Part shown: piece by piece, positions 1 through 8,114 of the stretch
Position numbering within the stretch: position 1 is the stretch's first letter
How the letters are laid out: each line of letters starts with the position of its first letter
Assembly: GCF_023273875.1 (NCBI RefSeq)
Contig: NZ_CP096882.1
Span: 1,736,001-1,800,000, forward strand
Direction: 5' to 3'
Source: Pseudarthrobacter sp. SSS035
Lineage (GTDB): Bacteria; Actinomycetota; Actinomycetes; Actinomycetales; Micrococcaceae
DNA length: 64,000 bases
Position numbers and translations under genes: made by a program
Notes under the pieces: model-generated
Database searches by the model: none
Told to the model about the DNA's origin: nothing
Seen by the model: only the letters and a program-made list of their open reading frames with translations

Positions 1-363
1 ATGCTGATGCAGGCGTTCCTTTACGGGATTTCGGCACTGGTGATCGTTGCGTTCCTGACGGTCTGGACCGTGCAGCGCACCCGCGATATCGCCGTCCTCA
101 AGGCCATGGGCGCGTCCGGCGGCTACGTGCTGCGCGATGCCATGACCCAGGCCGCCATTGTGCTGCTGGCCGGCGCGGGCCTGGGCGGGGCAGTCGGAAT
201 TCTGGGCGGGTTCGCCGCAGCCCAGGCGGCACCCTTCCTGGTCACGCCGGCCACCACCCTGCTGCCCGTGCTGGGAATTGTGGCCATTGGCCTGGCGGGC
301 GCCGCGCTTGCAGTGCGCCGGGTGACCACCGTAGATCCGCTGATCGCCCTCGGCGGCAACTAA
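1..363 (+). CDS. FtsX-type ABC exporter permease, C-terminal part
   Basis: C-terminal 120 residues of a FtsX/MacB-like ABC transporter permease; the window edge cuts the gene, so the methionine at base 1 need not be the true start. Three hydrophobic segments are visible at about residues 6-24, 50-75 and 85-105, and the tail carries the RRV-x-x-VDP-x-x-AL signature usual at the end of FtsX-domain permeases. The ATPase begins 35 bases downstream on the same strand, so the two probably form one exporter of lipids, peptides or drugs. The substrate cannot be read from the sequence. Confidence 0.85.
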   Translation: MLMQAFLYGISALVIVAFLTVWTVQRTRDIAVLKAMGASGGYVLRDAMTQAAIVLLAGAGLGGAVGILGGFAAAQAAPFLVTPATTLLPVLGIVAIGLAGAALAVRRVTTVDPLIALGGN

Positions 364-397
364 TTCCTCTCCCTGAAACGCCCGAAAGGTACTTCCC

Positions 398-1162
398 GTG
401 TCTGTTACTAGTACTGCTCCCCTCACTCCTACCGCCGGCTCCGCCCTCACCCACCCGCTGACACTCAGCAACGTCACCCTCGAATACCCGGACGGGGGCG
501 GAACCATCAAGGCCCTGGACAGCGTCAGCCTCCACGTCGCAGCGGGCAGGATGGTCTCGCTGGTGGGCCCGTCCGGTTCGGGCAAATCCAGCCTCCTGGC
601 AGTCGCCGCCACCCTGGTCCGGCCCACCAGCGGGGACGTGATCATTGACGGGACCAACACCGCGGGGCTGAAGGACAAGGAACTGACCGCGCTGCGGCGG
701 GAGACGGTGGGCATCATCTTCCAGCAGCCCAACCTCCTGGCGTCCCTGACCGCCGTCGAGCAGTTGATGATTGGCCACCACCTGCGCGGCAACCCGCTGA
801 AGGCCGCGCGTTCGCGGGCTCTTGACCTGTTGGATCTGGTGGGCTTGGCTGAGTCCGCCGGCAAGCGGCCGCACCAGCTCTCGGGCGGGCAGCGGCAGCG
901 GGTGAACATTGCCCGGGCGCTGATGGGCAGCCCGAAGGTGCTGCTGGTGGATGAGCCGACGGCGGCGCTGGACCACGCGCGCAGCGCGTCGACCGTCGGG
1001 CTGCTGCGCCGGGTCACCGACGAGTTCCAGGTGGCCACGGTGATGGTCACGCACGACACCGAATTCGTCCCGCTGACCGACGCCGTCGCTGTAATGCGCG
1101 ACGGCGGCCTGACCGCCCCGGCCGTACCCGGCGCCTTACTTAGCGCCGGGGTCGCGGAGTAG
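398..1162 (+). CDS. ABC transporter ATP-binding protein (MacB/LolD type)
   Basis: Cytoplasmic ATPase of 254 residues that should energise the FtsX-type permease just upstream. Walker A is GPSGSGKSS at residues 57-65, the Q-loop follows near 109, the ABC signature LSGGQ is at 161-165 and Walker B VLLVDEPTAA at 181-190. Length and motif spacing fit the single-domain ATPases of MacB/LolD-like exporters. The start is GTG, preceded by GAAAGG at a suitable distance. A short Ser/Thr/Pro-rich leader precedes the nucleotide-binding fold. Confidence 0.93.
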   Translation: MSVTSTAPLTPTAGSALTHPLTLSNVTLEYPDGGGTIKALDSVSLHVAAGRMVSLVGPSGSGKSSLLAVAATLVRPTSGDVIIDGTNTAGLKDKELTALRRETVGIIFQQPNLLASLTAVEQLMIGHHLRGNPLKAARSRALDLLDLVGLAESAGKRPHQLSGGQRQRVNIARALMGSPKVLLVDEPTAALDHARSASTVGLLRRVTDEFQVATVMVTHDTEFVPLTDAVAVMRDGGLTAPAVPGALLSAGVAE

Positions 1163-1171
1163 GGTTCCGTC

Positions 1172-1876
1172 ATGGACATCATCTTGGTACCCGGTTTCTG
1201 GTTGGACGCGTCGTCGTGGGAGGAGGTGACGCCGGCCCTGGAGGCGGCGGGGCACACAACCCATCCACTGACTCTTCCCGGCCTTGAATCTGTGGACGCA
1301 CGGCGTGGCGGCATCACTCTGAAGGACCATATTGCCGCCGTCGTAGACGTTCTGGACGGTCTCGACGGAAAGGTGGTTCTGGTGGGGCACTCCGGTGGTG
1401 GCGCGGTCATCCACGGCGTGGCGGACGCACGGCCGGACCGCGTTGCCCGGAATATTTACGTGGACAGCGGACCCCTGGGCGAGGGCGGCGTCATCAATGA
1501 CGGGCTGCCCACCGAGGGCGACGACGTGCCGCTGCCGCCGTGGGATGGATTCGATGACGCCGATCTGGTGGATCTCACCGATGAGTTGCGCGCGTCGTTC
1601 CGGGCACGCGCCATCCCCGAGCCCAGGGGCGTTGCGCATGGCCGGCAGCGCCTGCATGACGTCCGCAGGTACGACGTTCCGGCGACTGTGATCGCGTGCC
1701 AGTTCCCGTCGTCGCTGCTCACCGAATGGATCGACGCCGGACACCCGTTCACCGCCGAACTGGCCCGCATCCGCGACGTCGAGTACGTGGACCTCCCCAC
1801 CGGGCACTGGCCCCAGTTCACGAAACCTGTGGAACTGGGCCAGGCGATCCTGGCGGCGGTGGAACGGGCGGGGTGA
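1172..1876 (+). CDS. alpha/beta hydrolase
   Basis: Soluble 234-residue alpha/beta hydrolase. The nucleophile elbow is GHSGG with Ser74, and the C-terminal catalytic His is probably His212 in the TGHWPQ motif. The N-terminal strand followed by PGFW forms the oxyanion region typical of small esterase and salicylate-esterase-like proteins. It starts 9 bases after the ABC ATPase, so it may be cotranscribed with the exporter. The substrate is unknown. A perfect hairpin overlaps its stop codon. Confidence 0.85.
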   Translation: MDIILVPGFWLDASSWEEVTPALEAAGHTTHPLTLPGLESVDARRGGITLKDHIAAVVDVLDGLDGKVVLVGHSGGGAVIHGVADARPDRVARNIYVDSGPLGEGGVINDGLPTEGDDVPLPPWDGFDDADLVDLTDELRASFRARAIPEPRGVAHGRQRLHDVRRYDVPATVIACQFPSSLLTEWIDAGHPFTAELARIRDVEYVDLPTGHWPQFTKPVELGQAILAAVERAG

Positions 1877-1900
1877 CGCTGCAGGCCAGGCAGCGTCACC
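1872..1900 (+). terminator. hairpin overlapping the hydrolase stop codon
   Basis: Perfect 11-bp inverted repeat GGTGACGCTGC / GCAGCGTCACC with a 7-base loop. It begins two bases before the TGA of the alpha/beta hydrolase. There is no T-tract, so it is a terminator-like or mRNA-stabilising structure rather than a textbook intrinsic terminator. Confidence 0.55.
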
Positions 1901-1983
1901 AGCTCGTCTCGCGACCTTGGCTCCGGGCGTACTACGCCTCAAACGGGTCCTGAACCCCGCACTCCATACCGGATTTTATTGAA

Positions 1984-2337
1984 CTACAAAGCCAGCGGCA
2001 CGTCGGCGGACTTCACCCAGGAAGTCATCAGCCGCAAAACACACAGGAAGTTCAAAGCGTCTCCGACACCGACACATCCTCGGGCAACGAGAGCGCAATC
2101 GTAATTCGGCGCGAAGGCAAAGCACAACTGCGAGTCGGCAAGGACGACCTTTCCCGTCAGAAGTACACAGCGTGGTCCGAACCGGCCGACCAGAAGACCG
2201 ACCGGTTTCTGCATGGCACCGTAGACTGCGAGCTGTAGAACGACAAGCGTCGCCAACTCTGCCGATGCAATGTCGAAACGATCCATTTGCATCGAGACCA
2301 CCGACAGCCAACGACGAGCGATGAAACACCGCGACAA
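1984..2337 (-). pseudogene. MFS transporter N-terminal remnant
   Basis: A 117-residue reading frame resembles the first part of an MFS permease: a FDIS-like stretch, a TM2-like segment (LATLVVLQLAVYGAMQ), then the loop 2-3 signature GRFGPRCVLLTG, and further hydrophobic segments up to about residue 105. The remaining two thirds of a normal 400-residue transporter are absent, and unrelated sequence follows at base 1983. TM1 is also poorly preserved. It is read here as a truncated remnant at the edge of the catabolic island. The rest of the 1877-2438 interval shows no gene. Confidence 0.55.
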
Positions 2338-2438
2338 GGTGAGTCAGGGATGCGACGAGCCAGACAGCAACGGGGACGCTTCGGAGATGTCCGGCTTTCG
2401 CCTCCGCCGCATGTGTCGCCAGTGCATCACAAAACCAA

Positions 2439-3821
2439 TCATTCCGGCGAGACCAACGCTGCCCGAGGCAGTGGCCCTCCCAAATTCATTAGGCTGGCTT
2501 CGACTTTCATGGCGAGTTGGAGGAGGTCGTCGTCGCCCCCGCGCAGACCGAGCAGGTGCAGCCCCACCGGATGACCATCCGATTCGCCGGCCGGAACGGT
2601 GATCGCTGCGGCACCGGTCACATTGGCCAACGACAGATGCTGAATCCCTGCCGATAGCGAGCCCTCCGACGGAGGAGCAGTCAAATACGTGACGGCACTG
2701 GACAGCAGCGATTGCGGAGCAGGCAGCGTGAGGGAAACGAGAGCGTCGGCTCCCGATTCCACGGCCAAGTCTTTGAGCTGAGCACGCAACCGGATCGCGG
2801 TCCGTCGGGCCAATTCTTCGTCGACGAAATCGAGCAGCAATCCCGCTTCTATGAGCCTGCGCGTCTCGGGGAGATAGTCGGCAGCTCTGTTGGTCAGGCG
2901 AGCTTCGTGGTGCCGCGCTCCTTCGATCAGGCTTAGGATCAAAGCCGCGGTCATGCCCTGCGCGTAGGCAGGAGCCTGGCACTCGACCAGTTCGATTCCG
3001 GAATCTTTAAGTCGTTCGAGTGCGCCCTCAAACACCTCCCGAAATCCCGGATGTACCAGCGCTGATTCCACCGTGCCGCGCACCACCGCCACGGTGAATC
3101 GGCGGCCTGGCTCCGGGGCAGCTCCAGTTTTTCCAGTCAAAGCCGACAGCAACAGGCGGCAGTCGTTCACGGTCGGGGCAATCGGCCCAATCGAGTCCAG
3201 GGTGTCACTGAAATAGAGGAGTCCGTCGGTCCTGACGACACCACGTGACGGCTTGAATCCCACCACCTTGTTGGCCGCAGACGGATTCCTGATGGATCCG
3301 GTGGTGTCTGTGCCGAGCGTTGCACCGACTGTCCCCAGAGCCACGGCAACTGCCGAGCCGACGCTCGACCCGCCAGGATGTCGATCACCGTGCCGCGGGT
3401 TTCGTGTGCCGGGATCACCCTGACCCGAGGCAAATTCGTGGGTCGTAGTCTTACCCACGATGACCGCACCGGCGTTTCGGAGTTGTCGAACCGCGGCCGC
3501 ATCCTCCCGCGACGGTGTGTCGTCCGTCGCAGCAGAACCGGCCCGCAAGGGCATCCCGGCGACCGGAATGACGTCCTTGATGCCTACCGCCACACCATGA
3601 AGCGGACCCAGTGGACCGCCGGCAGCACGGGCCTTGTCGGCACTAAGTGCGGCAGCCGTGGCGCTGGCGTGGTCTACATATGCCCAGCTGCCGAACTCGG
3701 ACTGGCTGGTCTCGATTGCAGTCAAGACCTGTTCGACATGTTCGACAGCGCTCATGGCGCCGGACCGGATCAAGACGGCCGTGACGGCTACTCCAGGGAT
3801 AGGGGTGGCGGGCATTTTCAT
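2439..3821 (-). CDS. amidase, GatA/AtzF-like amidase-signature family
   Basis: A 460-residue amidase-signature hydrolase of carboxamides or carbamoyl compounds. The catalytic triad is recognisable: Lys82 in VGIKDV, cis-Ser152 in the GGSSVGSA motif, and nucleophile Ser176 in TDTTGSIRNP (24 residues later, as in the family). The usual TDTGGS has become TDTTGS. Its start overlaps the stop of the upstream amidohydrolase by 4 bases (ATGA), implying translational coupling and a shared pathway. It probably releases ammonia from the product of that amidohydrolase, but the substrate is not known. Confidence 0.9.
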   Translation of the reverse strand: MKMPATPIPGVAVTAVLIRSGAMSAVEHVEQVLTAIETSQSEFGSWAYVDHASATAAALSADKARAAGGPLGPLHGVAVGIKDVIPVAGMPLRAGSAATDDTPSREDAAAVRQLRNAGAVIVGKTTTHEFASGQGDPGTRNPRHGDRHPGGSSVGSAVAVALGTVGATLGTDTTGSIRNPSAANKVVGFKPSRGVVRTDGLLYFSDTLDSIGPIAPTVNDCRLLLSALTGKTGAAPEPGRRFTVAVVRGTVESALVHPGFREVFEGALERLKDSGIELVECQAPAYAQGMTAALILSLIEGARHHEARLTNRAADYLPETRRLIEAGLLLDFVDEELARRTAIRLRAQLKDLAVESGADALVSLTLPAPQSLLSSAVTYLTAPPSEGSLSAGIQHLSLANVTGAAAITVPAGESDGHPVGLHLLGLRGGDDDLLQLAMKVEASLMNLGGPLPRAALVSPE

Positions 3822-5329
3822 CGTGACATCCAGTTGCGAAGGTCGGACACCCTGGCCTGCAGCTCCCGATGGGATGCCGCGATGGCGTCTTCATCGCCCA
3901 GCGCAATGTCTGCCCCGACGACCGACTCCAGGCGGGCGAACTCGTCGCAGCTGAGCACCGGTGCTGTGTGATAGTCAACCACGCCATTTCGCACCACCGT
4001 CATGCCATCGACGAGGACGTCCCGGACGACGCTGATGTCACCGCGCTCAGCAATCACCAAGTCGGCAATGCCGCCAGGTGTGAGGCGTCCGGCTGCCGGG
4101 GTGAGGCCGGGAACCAGTTCCGCCGGCGCTGACGTCACCAATCTCACCGCCTGGGCCAATGACCGCCTGTTACCGTCTACCAGGTCTTTGACGGCGTGGA
4201 GGAGGCTGTCATGCTTACCACCCGGGCCGTAGTCGGTCGCGATGACGTCGATGAGGTCGCCCGCGTCGAAGACGGCGTCCCAGTGTTCTCGGCTCGTGAC
4301 CATCTCCCGCTGGTGCACCAGGTCGAAAACGCAAGCCTCATTGGCCCAGCCGGCGGCACGACCAAGACGCGCGAGTTCAATCGCCTCATCCGGGAGATAG
4401 GACGGATGATTCACGTGGCTCGCAACGATTCTTGCACCCGTGGAAGATTGCGCGAGGGAGGTCAGAAGCCCGCCCGTGACAGCCGCGCTGTGTACGAAGG
4501 CCGGCACGCCGTGCACTCCGGCGAGCCGGATTCCCTCCTCGATGCCGGCCAGCGCAGGTGTCAGGGAAGGCAGGACTACCGCACGCACGGTATCCACAAC
4601 TGCAGCCGCTTGCAGTTCCCCCTTGAGGCCGGCATCCATGAGGGCCGCGTCGACGCGCTCTTCGGCGAGCGCCACTGCGCCTTCGGCGAGCCACTCAAGG
4701 GATCGGCCGAGGACCGCCTCCTTGAGCAGCCTGGCCTGCCAGGGTTCGACCCGCACCTGGTACCGATCGAGGAATGCTGCCGGGAGGTAGACGACATCCT
4801 GTCCACCACCGGCAAGTGTCTGGCCACCGCCCAGTTCACCGATCGCGACGGCACCTAAAGCGATCTGCTCTGCCACAGTAGTCTTGAGCACGTCCTCCGT
4901 GAGGCCCGCCCCGTCGGCGGCGAGAGCCGCGCTGACCGCCATCGGCTCGTGAGTCGTTGCGCCGCCCACCCGCACAGGATGGGCGTCATTGGCCACGTTC
5001 ACCGAATCCATCGTGCTAAGGCCACACAGGTTCAGCACAGCTGTTGTCCCTTGCGTCAGGTGGCGGTCGAGGTTCTCCATCCACTTCCACCGCGGGAGCG
5101 GGCGGCCTCCGCTTGGCATCAATGGCCCCGGACTCACACCGTGCACGTGGAGGTTGACCAGTCCTGGCATGACGACGGAGCCGCGGGCATCGATCACCTC
5201 GATGCCAGGTCCGGCAAGGTTCGCAGCGATTCGCTCGACGCGACCGCCCACGATGAGGACATCGACCCCCTCGAGGATCGACTCACCATCGCCGGTCACG
5301 ACCAAGGCACCGGTCACTACACGCTTCAT
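3818..5329 (-). CDS. amidohydrolase superfamily metal-dependent hydrolase
   Basis: A 503-residue TIM-barrel amidohydrolase. The first metal motif is His61-x-His63 in NLHVHG, other conserved pieces are a barrel strand ending FVHS, the IVASHVNHP segment, and the C-terminal metal Asp in IATDYGPGG; the tail returns to the small beta-sandwich with DLVI and VRNGVV. Similarity in arrangement to PhnM-like and dihydroorotase-like enzymes is only general. It is the first gene of a two-gene operon with the amidase and is divergent from a PuuE-like gene, so a C-N hydrolysis role is likely. Confidence 0.82.
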   Translation of the reverse strand: MKRVVTGALVVTGDGESILEGVDVLIVGGRVERIAANLAGPGIEVIDARGSVVMPGLVNLHVHGVSPGPLMPSGGRPLPRWKWMENLDRHLTQGTTAVLNLCGLSTMDSVNVANDAHPVRVGGATTHEPMAVSAALAADGAGLTEDVLKTTVAEQIALGAVAIGELGGGQTLAGGGQDVVYLPAAFLDRYQVRVEPWQARLLKEAVLGRSLEWLAEGAVALAEERVDAALMDAGLKGELQAAAVVDTVRAVVLPSLTPALAGIEEGIRLAGVHGVPAFVHSAAVTGGLLTSLAQSSTGARIVASHVNHPSYLPDEAIELARLGRAAGWANEACVFDLVHQREMVTSREHWDAVFDAGDLIDVIATDYGPGGKHDSLLHAVKDLVDGNRRSLAQAVRLVTSAPAELVPGLTPAAGRLTPGGIADLVIAERGDISVVRDVLVDGMTVVRNGVVDYHTAPVLSCDEFARLESVVGADIALGDEDAIAASHRELQARVSDLRNWMSR

Positions 5330-5381
5330 TGCATGCTCCGATCTGTGTCAATCATTCGATATCTTCATCTTATAGAAGGTT

Positions 5382-5402
5382 CTTCAGTATACAATATTGA
5401 AG
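5382..5402. promoter_or_regulatory. inverted repeat between divergent amidohydrolase and deacetylase
   Basis: Arms CTTCAGTAT and ATATTGAAG (8 of 9 pairs) separated by ACA, in the AT-rich 96-base divergent promoter between the amidohydrolase (leftward) and the PuuE-like gene (rightward). It shares the TTCA...ATTGAA layout with a site in the other divergent promoter of the island (18369-18383). Probable operator; the regulator is unknown, but the XRE-cupin protein of the island is the obvious candidate. Confidence 0.45.
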
Positions 5403-5425
5403 GGATCTGAAACCGAGGGGTGTTG

Positions 5426-6343
5426 ATGGAGTTGAGTTCGTTCACGGAACGTTTCGGTCGACCACGTGATTTCGCCGGCTACGGTGAAAATCCGCCGACA
5501 AGCCACTGGCCCGAATCTGGCGCCCGGGTGGCGGTCAGCCTGGTCATCAACATCGAGGACGGCGCAGAACGTTCGCTCAGCCGCGGCGACGCCGCCGATG
5601 ACGTCAACGCGCACTGGATCACCGACCTCGCCCACGAGCGCGGCAACCCGAGCCTGGAGTCGGGGTTCGACTACGGAGCGCGCGCCGGCTTCTGGCGGGT
5701 CCTGCGCATCACCGATGCTGCCCGCGTGCCGGTCACGGCGTTCGCCTGTGGTCGAGCCTTGGATCTGAACCCCCACATCGCAAGAGCACTGAGCGCACGT
5801 ATGATCGAGATCGTGGACCATGGTCTGCTTTGGGAGCCACATGGTTCCCTCTCCCTGCCGGAACTCACAGCGCGCATGGACGCATCGGCACGGATCATCG
5901 CAGCTTCAACAGCCGGCCTGCCGACGTCGTGGTACTCAAAGGACGGCCATTCCGCGGCGAGCTTGGGCGTGATGAACGATCGCGGTTTCGCACACGACTC
6001 GAACTGTTTCTCCGAGGACATGCCATACGTTCCCGACGGTCCTCACGGGCTGGTCACCATCCCCTACGCGGCTGACACGAACGACTCGATGCTCGTGTCA
6101 GCGATCGCCACGGGAAGCCAGTTCTCATGGCAGCTCCTGGCCGCGCTCGAAAGCCTTCTTGAGGATGATCGCCCGGGCGCCAAGGTCTTGAGTATCGGCC
6201 TTCACCCACGCTGGATCGGGCGTCCGGCATACGCCGGCGCATTGCAGCGCTTCATCGCCCGTGCCCTCGACATTCCCGATGTCGTCTTTGCCGAGCGACG
6301 CCAGATTGCAGCGTGGTGGCGATCAATGCATGCGCAGAAGTGA
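5426..6343 (+). CDS. polysaccharide-deacetylase-fold hydrolase (PuuE-like), copy 1
   Basis: A 305-residue NodB-fold protein of the PuuE/allantoinase-type group, whose members hydrolyse cyclic amides or imides in purine and pyrimidine breakdown. It opens with GYGE-x-PP, then the strand VAVSLVINIEDGAE, and later has a DHGLLWEPHG segment where relatives carry HGYRW. It is a clear paralogue of the gene at 8111-9031. The start is the ATG preceded by GAGGGG at 5 bases; GTG at 5420 overlaps that site. Its 3' end overlaps the converging decarboxylase-like gene by 21 bases. Reaction specificity is not readable from sequence. Confidence 0.82.
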   Translation: MELSSFTERFGRPRDFAGYGENPPTSHWPESGARVAVSLVINIEDGAERSLSRGDAADDVNAHWITDLAHERGNPSLESGFDYGARAGFWRVLRITDAARVPVTAFACGRALDLNPHIARALSARMIEIVDHGLLWEPHGSLSLPELTARMDASARIIAASTAGLPTSWYSKDGHSAASLGVMNDRGFAHDSNCFSEDMPYVPDGPHGLVTIPYAADTNDSMLVSAIATGSQFSWQLLAALESLLEDDRPGAKVLSIGLHPRWIGRPAYAGALQRFIARALDIPDVVFAERRQIAAWWRSMHAQK

Positions 6344-7048
6344 ACCCCAGCCAGGGATCTGATCGTGGATCCCTGCCAGCCGCAGGGCGTGCCACGCCAA
6401 CGCCACGGCACTGTCGATAATCGGCAGGCCGTTGTCCTGCTCGAGCCGTTCCAAGAGGTAGCCCGCCCGGAGGTTCGTGCCCACGCACAGCACCGCATCG
6501 ATCCCCTCGACGATGCCGGCGCTCACCAATCGGGCAACTTCTTCAGAGCTCAGTGCTGCGATCTCGGGGTTCGTCAGGTCACTGGCCAAGGCCGACCGGG
6601 CGGCCACTTCGATGCCGAGTTCAGACAGTTCATCGGCTATGCCGTCGACGATCGCACTGGAGCCCGGGAAGACAAGCGAAATGCGAGTCGCGCGCAGTGT
6701 CCGCAGTGCAGCCACCATGGCCTGGGTCGCAGTGGTGCCGGCTTGAGCGCCTGTGCGCTCCGCCAGTCGTCCGGCCATCCGCCGGTCTCTCTCGATGCCG
6801 GTCCAGGAACCGGCGGTCCCATGGAATGCGACAACGTCCGGCTCGATTTCGGCAATCAGCGAGACGCTCTCCCCAAGAACGGAGTCGTCGATTTCTGCCG
6901 ACAGCGACGGCGGAAGCCGGAACCGGGTCGCAAAAACCTCGACGTGGGGGATGCCACTGAGTACCGCCGCAGTCAACGGCTCGGCGTTGGAGTTACTGGC
7001 GGGGACCAACAGGCCGATCCGACGGGCCAGCGGCCGATCATCGGTCAA
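6323..7048 (-). CDS. Asp/Glu racemase superfamily protein, arylmalonate-decarboxylase-like
   Basis: About 241 residues of the Asp/Glu racemase superfamily, which includes maleate isomerase, hydantoin racemase and arylmalonate decarboxylase (AMDase). At the first catalytic position there is Gly77 in HGTAG instead of Cys, and at the second there is Cys188 in LCVGTN. One Gly plus one Cys is the AMDase arrangement; racemases and maleate isomerases use two Cys. The N-terminus RRIGLLVPASN is typical. The chosen start is a TTG overlapping the stop of the XRE-cupin gene; a longer frame to 7120 would run deep into that gene. It is the last gene of the operon. Confidence 0.75.
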   Translation of the reverse strand: MTDDRPLARRIGLLVPASNSNAEPLTAAVLSGIPHVEVFATRFRLPPSLSAEIDDSVLGESVSLIAEIEPDVVAFHGTAGSWTGIERDRRMAGRLAERTGAQAGTTATQAMVAALRTLRATRISLVFPGSSAIVDGIADELSELGIEVAARSALASDLTNPEIAALSSEEVARLVSAGIVEGIDAVLCVGTNLRAGYLLERLEQDNGLPIIDSAVALAWHALRLAGIHDQIPGWGSLLRMH

Positions 7049-7722
7049 TGTGCGCGCCCCTGGGACGGCGGTGTGGAGATCGCAAGGATTCGCGCGGGCT
7101 TGGATGAGAGATTGGACCACCAGTGCGGAATGACGGCGTCGAACGTGATCGTGTCTCCCTCCTCGAGTGAGTACTTTTCGTCACCGATCGTGGCCACCAA
7201 TGAACCTTCCAGAACCAGGATGCATTCCTCGCCCTCGTGGGAACTGCGGATCGAGCTGCCTTCGAGATTGGGCGGGAGCTTCATGATCAACACACCGAGT
7301 TGGCGATTCACATCCGGCACGAGCAGCTCCATGCCGATGCCCTCACGGGGCACCTCGATGGTACGGCGCTCATCGCGGCGAACAACGCGATCATCCGGAG
7401 AACCCTCCGGCGGCGCAGAGAACAATTCAGCCATCGGAAGTTCAAGGGCGCCGGAGAGGCGCAGCAATGTCTCAAACGAAGGGTTGCCGATGCCACGCTC
7501 GATTTGGCTGATGAGACCAGCACTGACCTTGGCCCTGTCCGCAAGCTCCTCGACAGTGAATCGGCGCGCGCGGCTCGCCTTGATCGTGGCACCAATGTGC
7601 GACACCCACGACGAACGTCGTTCGTCCATCCCGTCTTTCTCCACGGTGGTTTCCATCCGCCCTCTTACCTGTTCCTGAGTGAGGCTCGAAGAGGGACGGA
7701 GACTACGAAACATGGCCGTCAC
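7045..7722 (-). CDS. XRE-family regulator with C-terminal cupin domain
   Basis: A 225-residue transcription factor: HTH_3 domain at about residues 40-100 (GATIKASRARRFTVEELA ... SAGLISQIERG) and a small-molecule-binding cupin at about 140-215 (SSHEGEECILVLEG, later PHWWSN). This architecture is common in regulators of amino acid, polyamine and heterocycle catabolism. Its start overlaps the stop of the upstream cupin gene by 4 bases, placing the regulator inside the operon it probably controls. The first 30 residues are poorly conserved, so an internal ATG start remains possible. Confidence 0.9.
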   Translation of the reverse strand: MTAMFRSLRPSSSLTQEQVRGRMETTVEKDGMDERRSSWVSHIGATIKASRARRFTVEELADRAKVSAGLISQIERGIGNPSFETLLRLSGALELPMAELFSAPPEGSPDDRVVRRDERRTIEVPREGIGMELLVPDVNRQLGVLIMKLPPNLEGSSIRSSHEGEECILVLEGSLVATIGDEKYSLEEGDTITFDAVIPHWWSNLSSKPARILAISTPPSQGRAH

Positions 7723-8114
7723 TCATCGGCGATGAAATCCCACTGTCCCACACTGTTGACACCAGCCACCAGGTCGACCACTTCGTCTGTGTCGTTCGTG
7801 ATCCCGTGGACTGTTGTGGGTGGGATGTAGAAAGCATCTCCTGGTCGAGCACGAATGTCGTCGTCGCCCAGGTGGATGATCGGCGTGCCAGCCACGATCA
7901 CATAGAACTCCGCGACAGTTTCGTGGTGGTGCTTCACGTGATGTTGACCGCTTAGCATCCTACCCCAGCTCACCGTGAACTCCTTTGAACCGTTGACCTT
8001 GTCAGAGATGAGCTGACAGATCAGCCCTTCGTCGCGGATTCCAGAAGGTGTCATCTGATCCAGTTCGACAAAGCCCAGATCTTCGATGTTCTGCACAAGC
8101 GGGCCGGCGGTCAT
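7719..8114 (-). CDS. cupin domain protein
   Basis: A 131-residue single cupin. Motif 1 is HHVKHHHE...EFYVIVAG with several possible metal-binding His and a Glu; motif 2 is GDAFYIPPTTVHGI. The Met at 8114 is chosen because it gives an ATGA overlap with the stop of the deacetylase gene; 19 extra codons upstream would lie inside that gene. Single cupins in such operons act as isomerases, lyases or dioxygenases on pathway intermediates; which one applies is unknown. Confidence 0.82.
   Translation of the reverse strand: MTAGPLVQNIEDLGFVELDQMTPSGIRDEGLICQLISDKVNGSKEFTVSWGRMLSGQHHVKHHHETVAEFYVIVAGTPIIHLGDDDIRARPGDAFYIPPTTVHGITNDTDEVVDLVAGVNSVGQWDFIADE

Noticed and set aside
242..1054. Long minus-strand open frame opposite the ABC ATPase
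   Set aside because: Antisense to a gene with intact Walker and signature motifs; its translation is Arg/Gly/Gln-rich without recognisable features, as expected for GC-rich shadow frames.
6323..7048. Maleate isomerase assignment
   Set aside because: That enzyme needs two catalytic Cys; the first is Gly here, as in arylmalonate decarboxylase.
6365..7678. 437-codon plus-strand frame
   Set aside because: Antisense to the AMDase-like and XRE-cupin genes, spanning both and with no family features.
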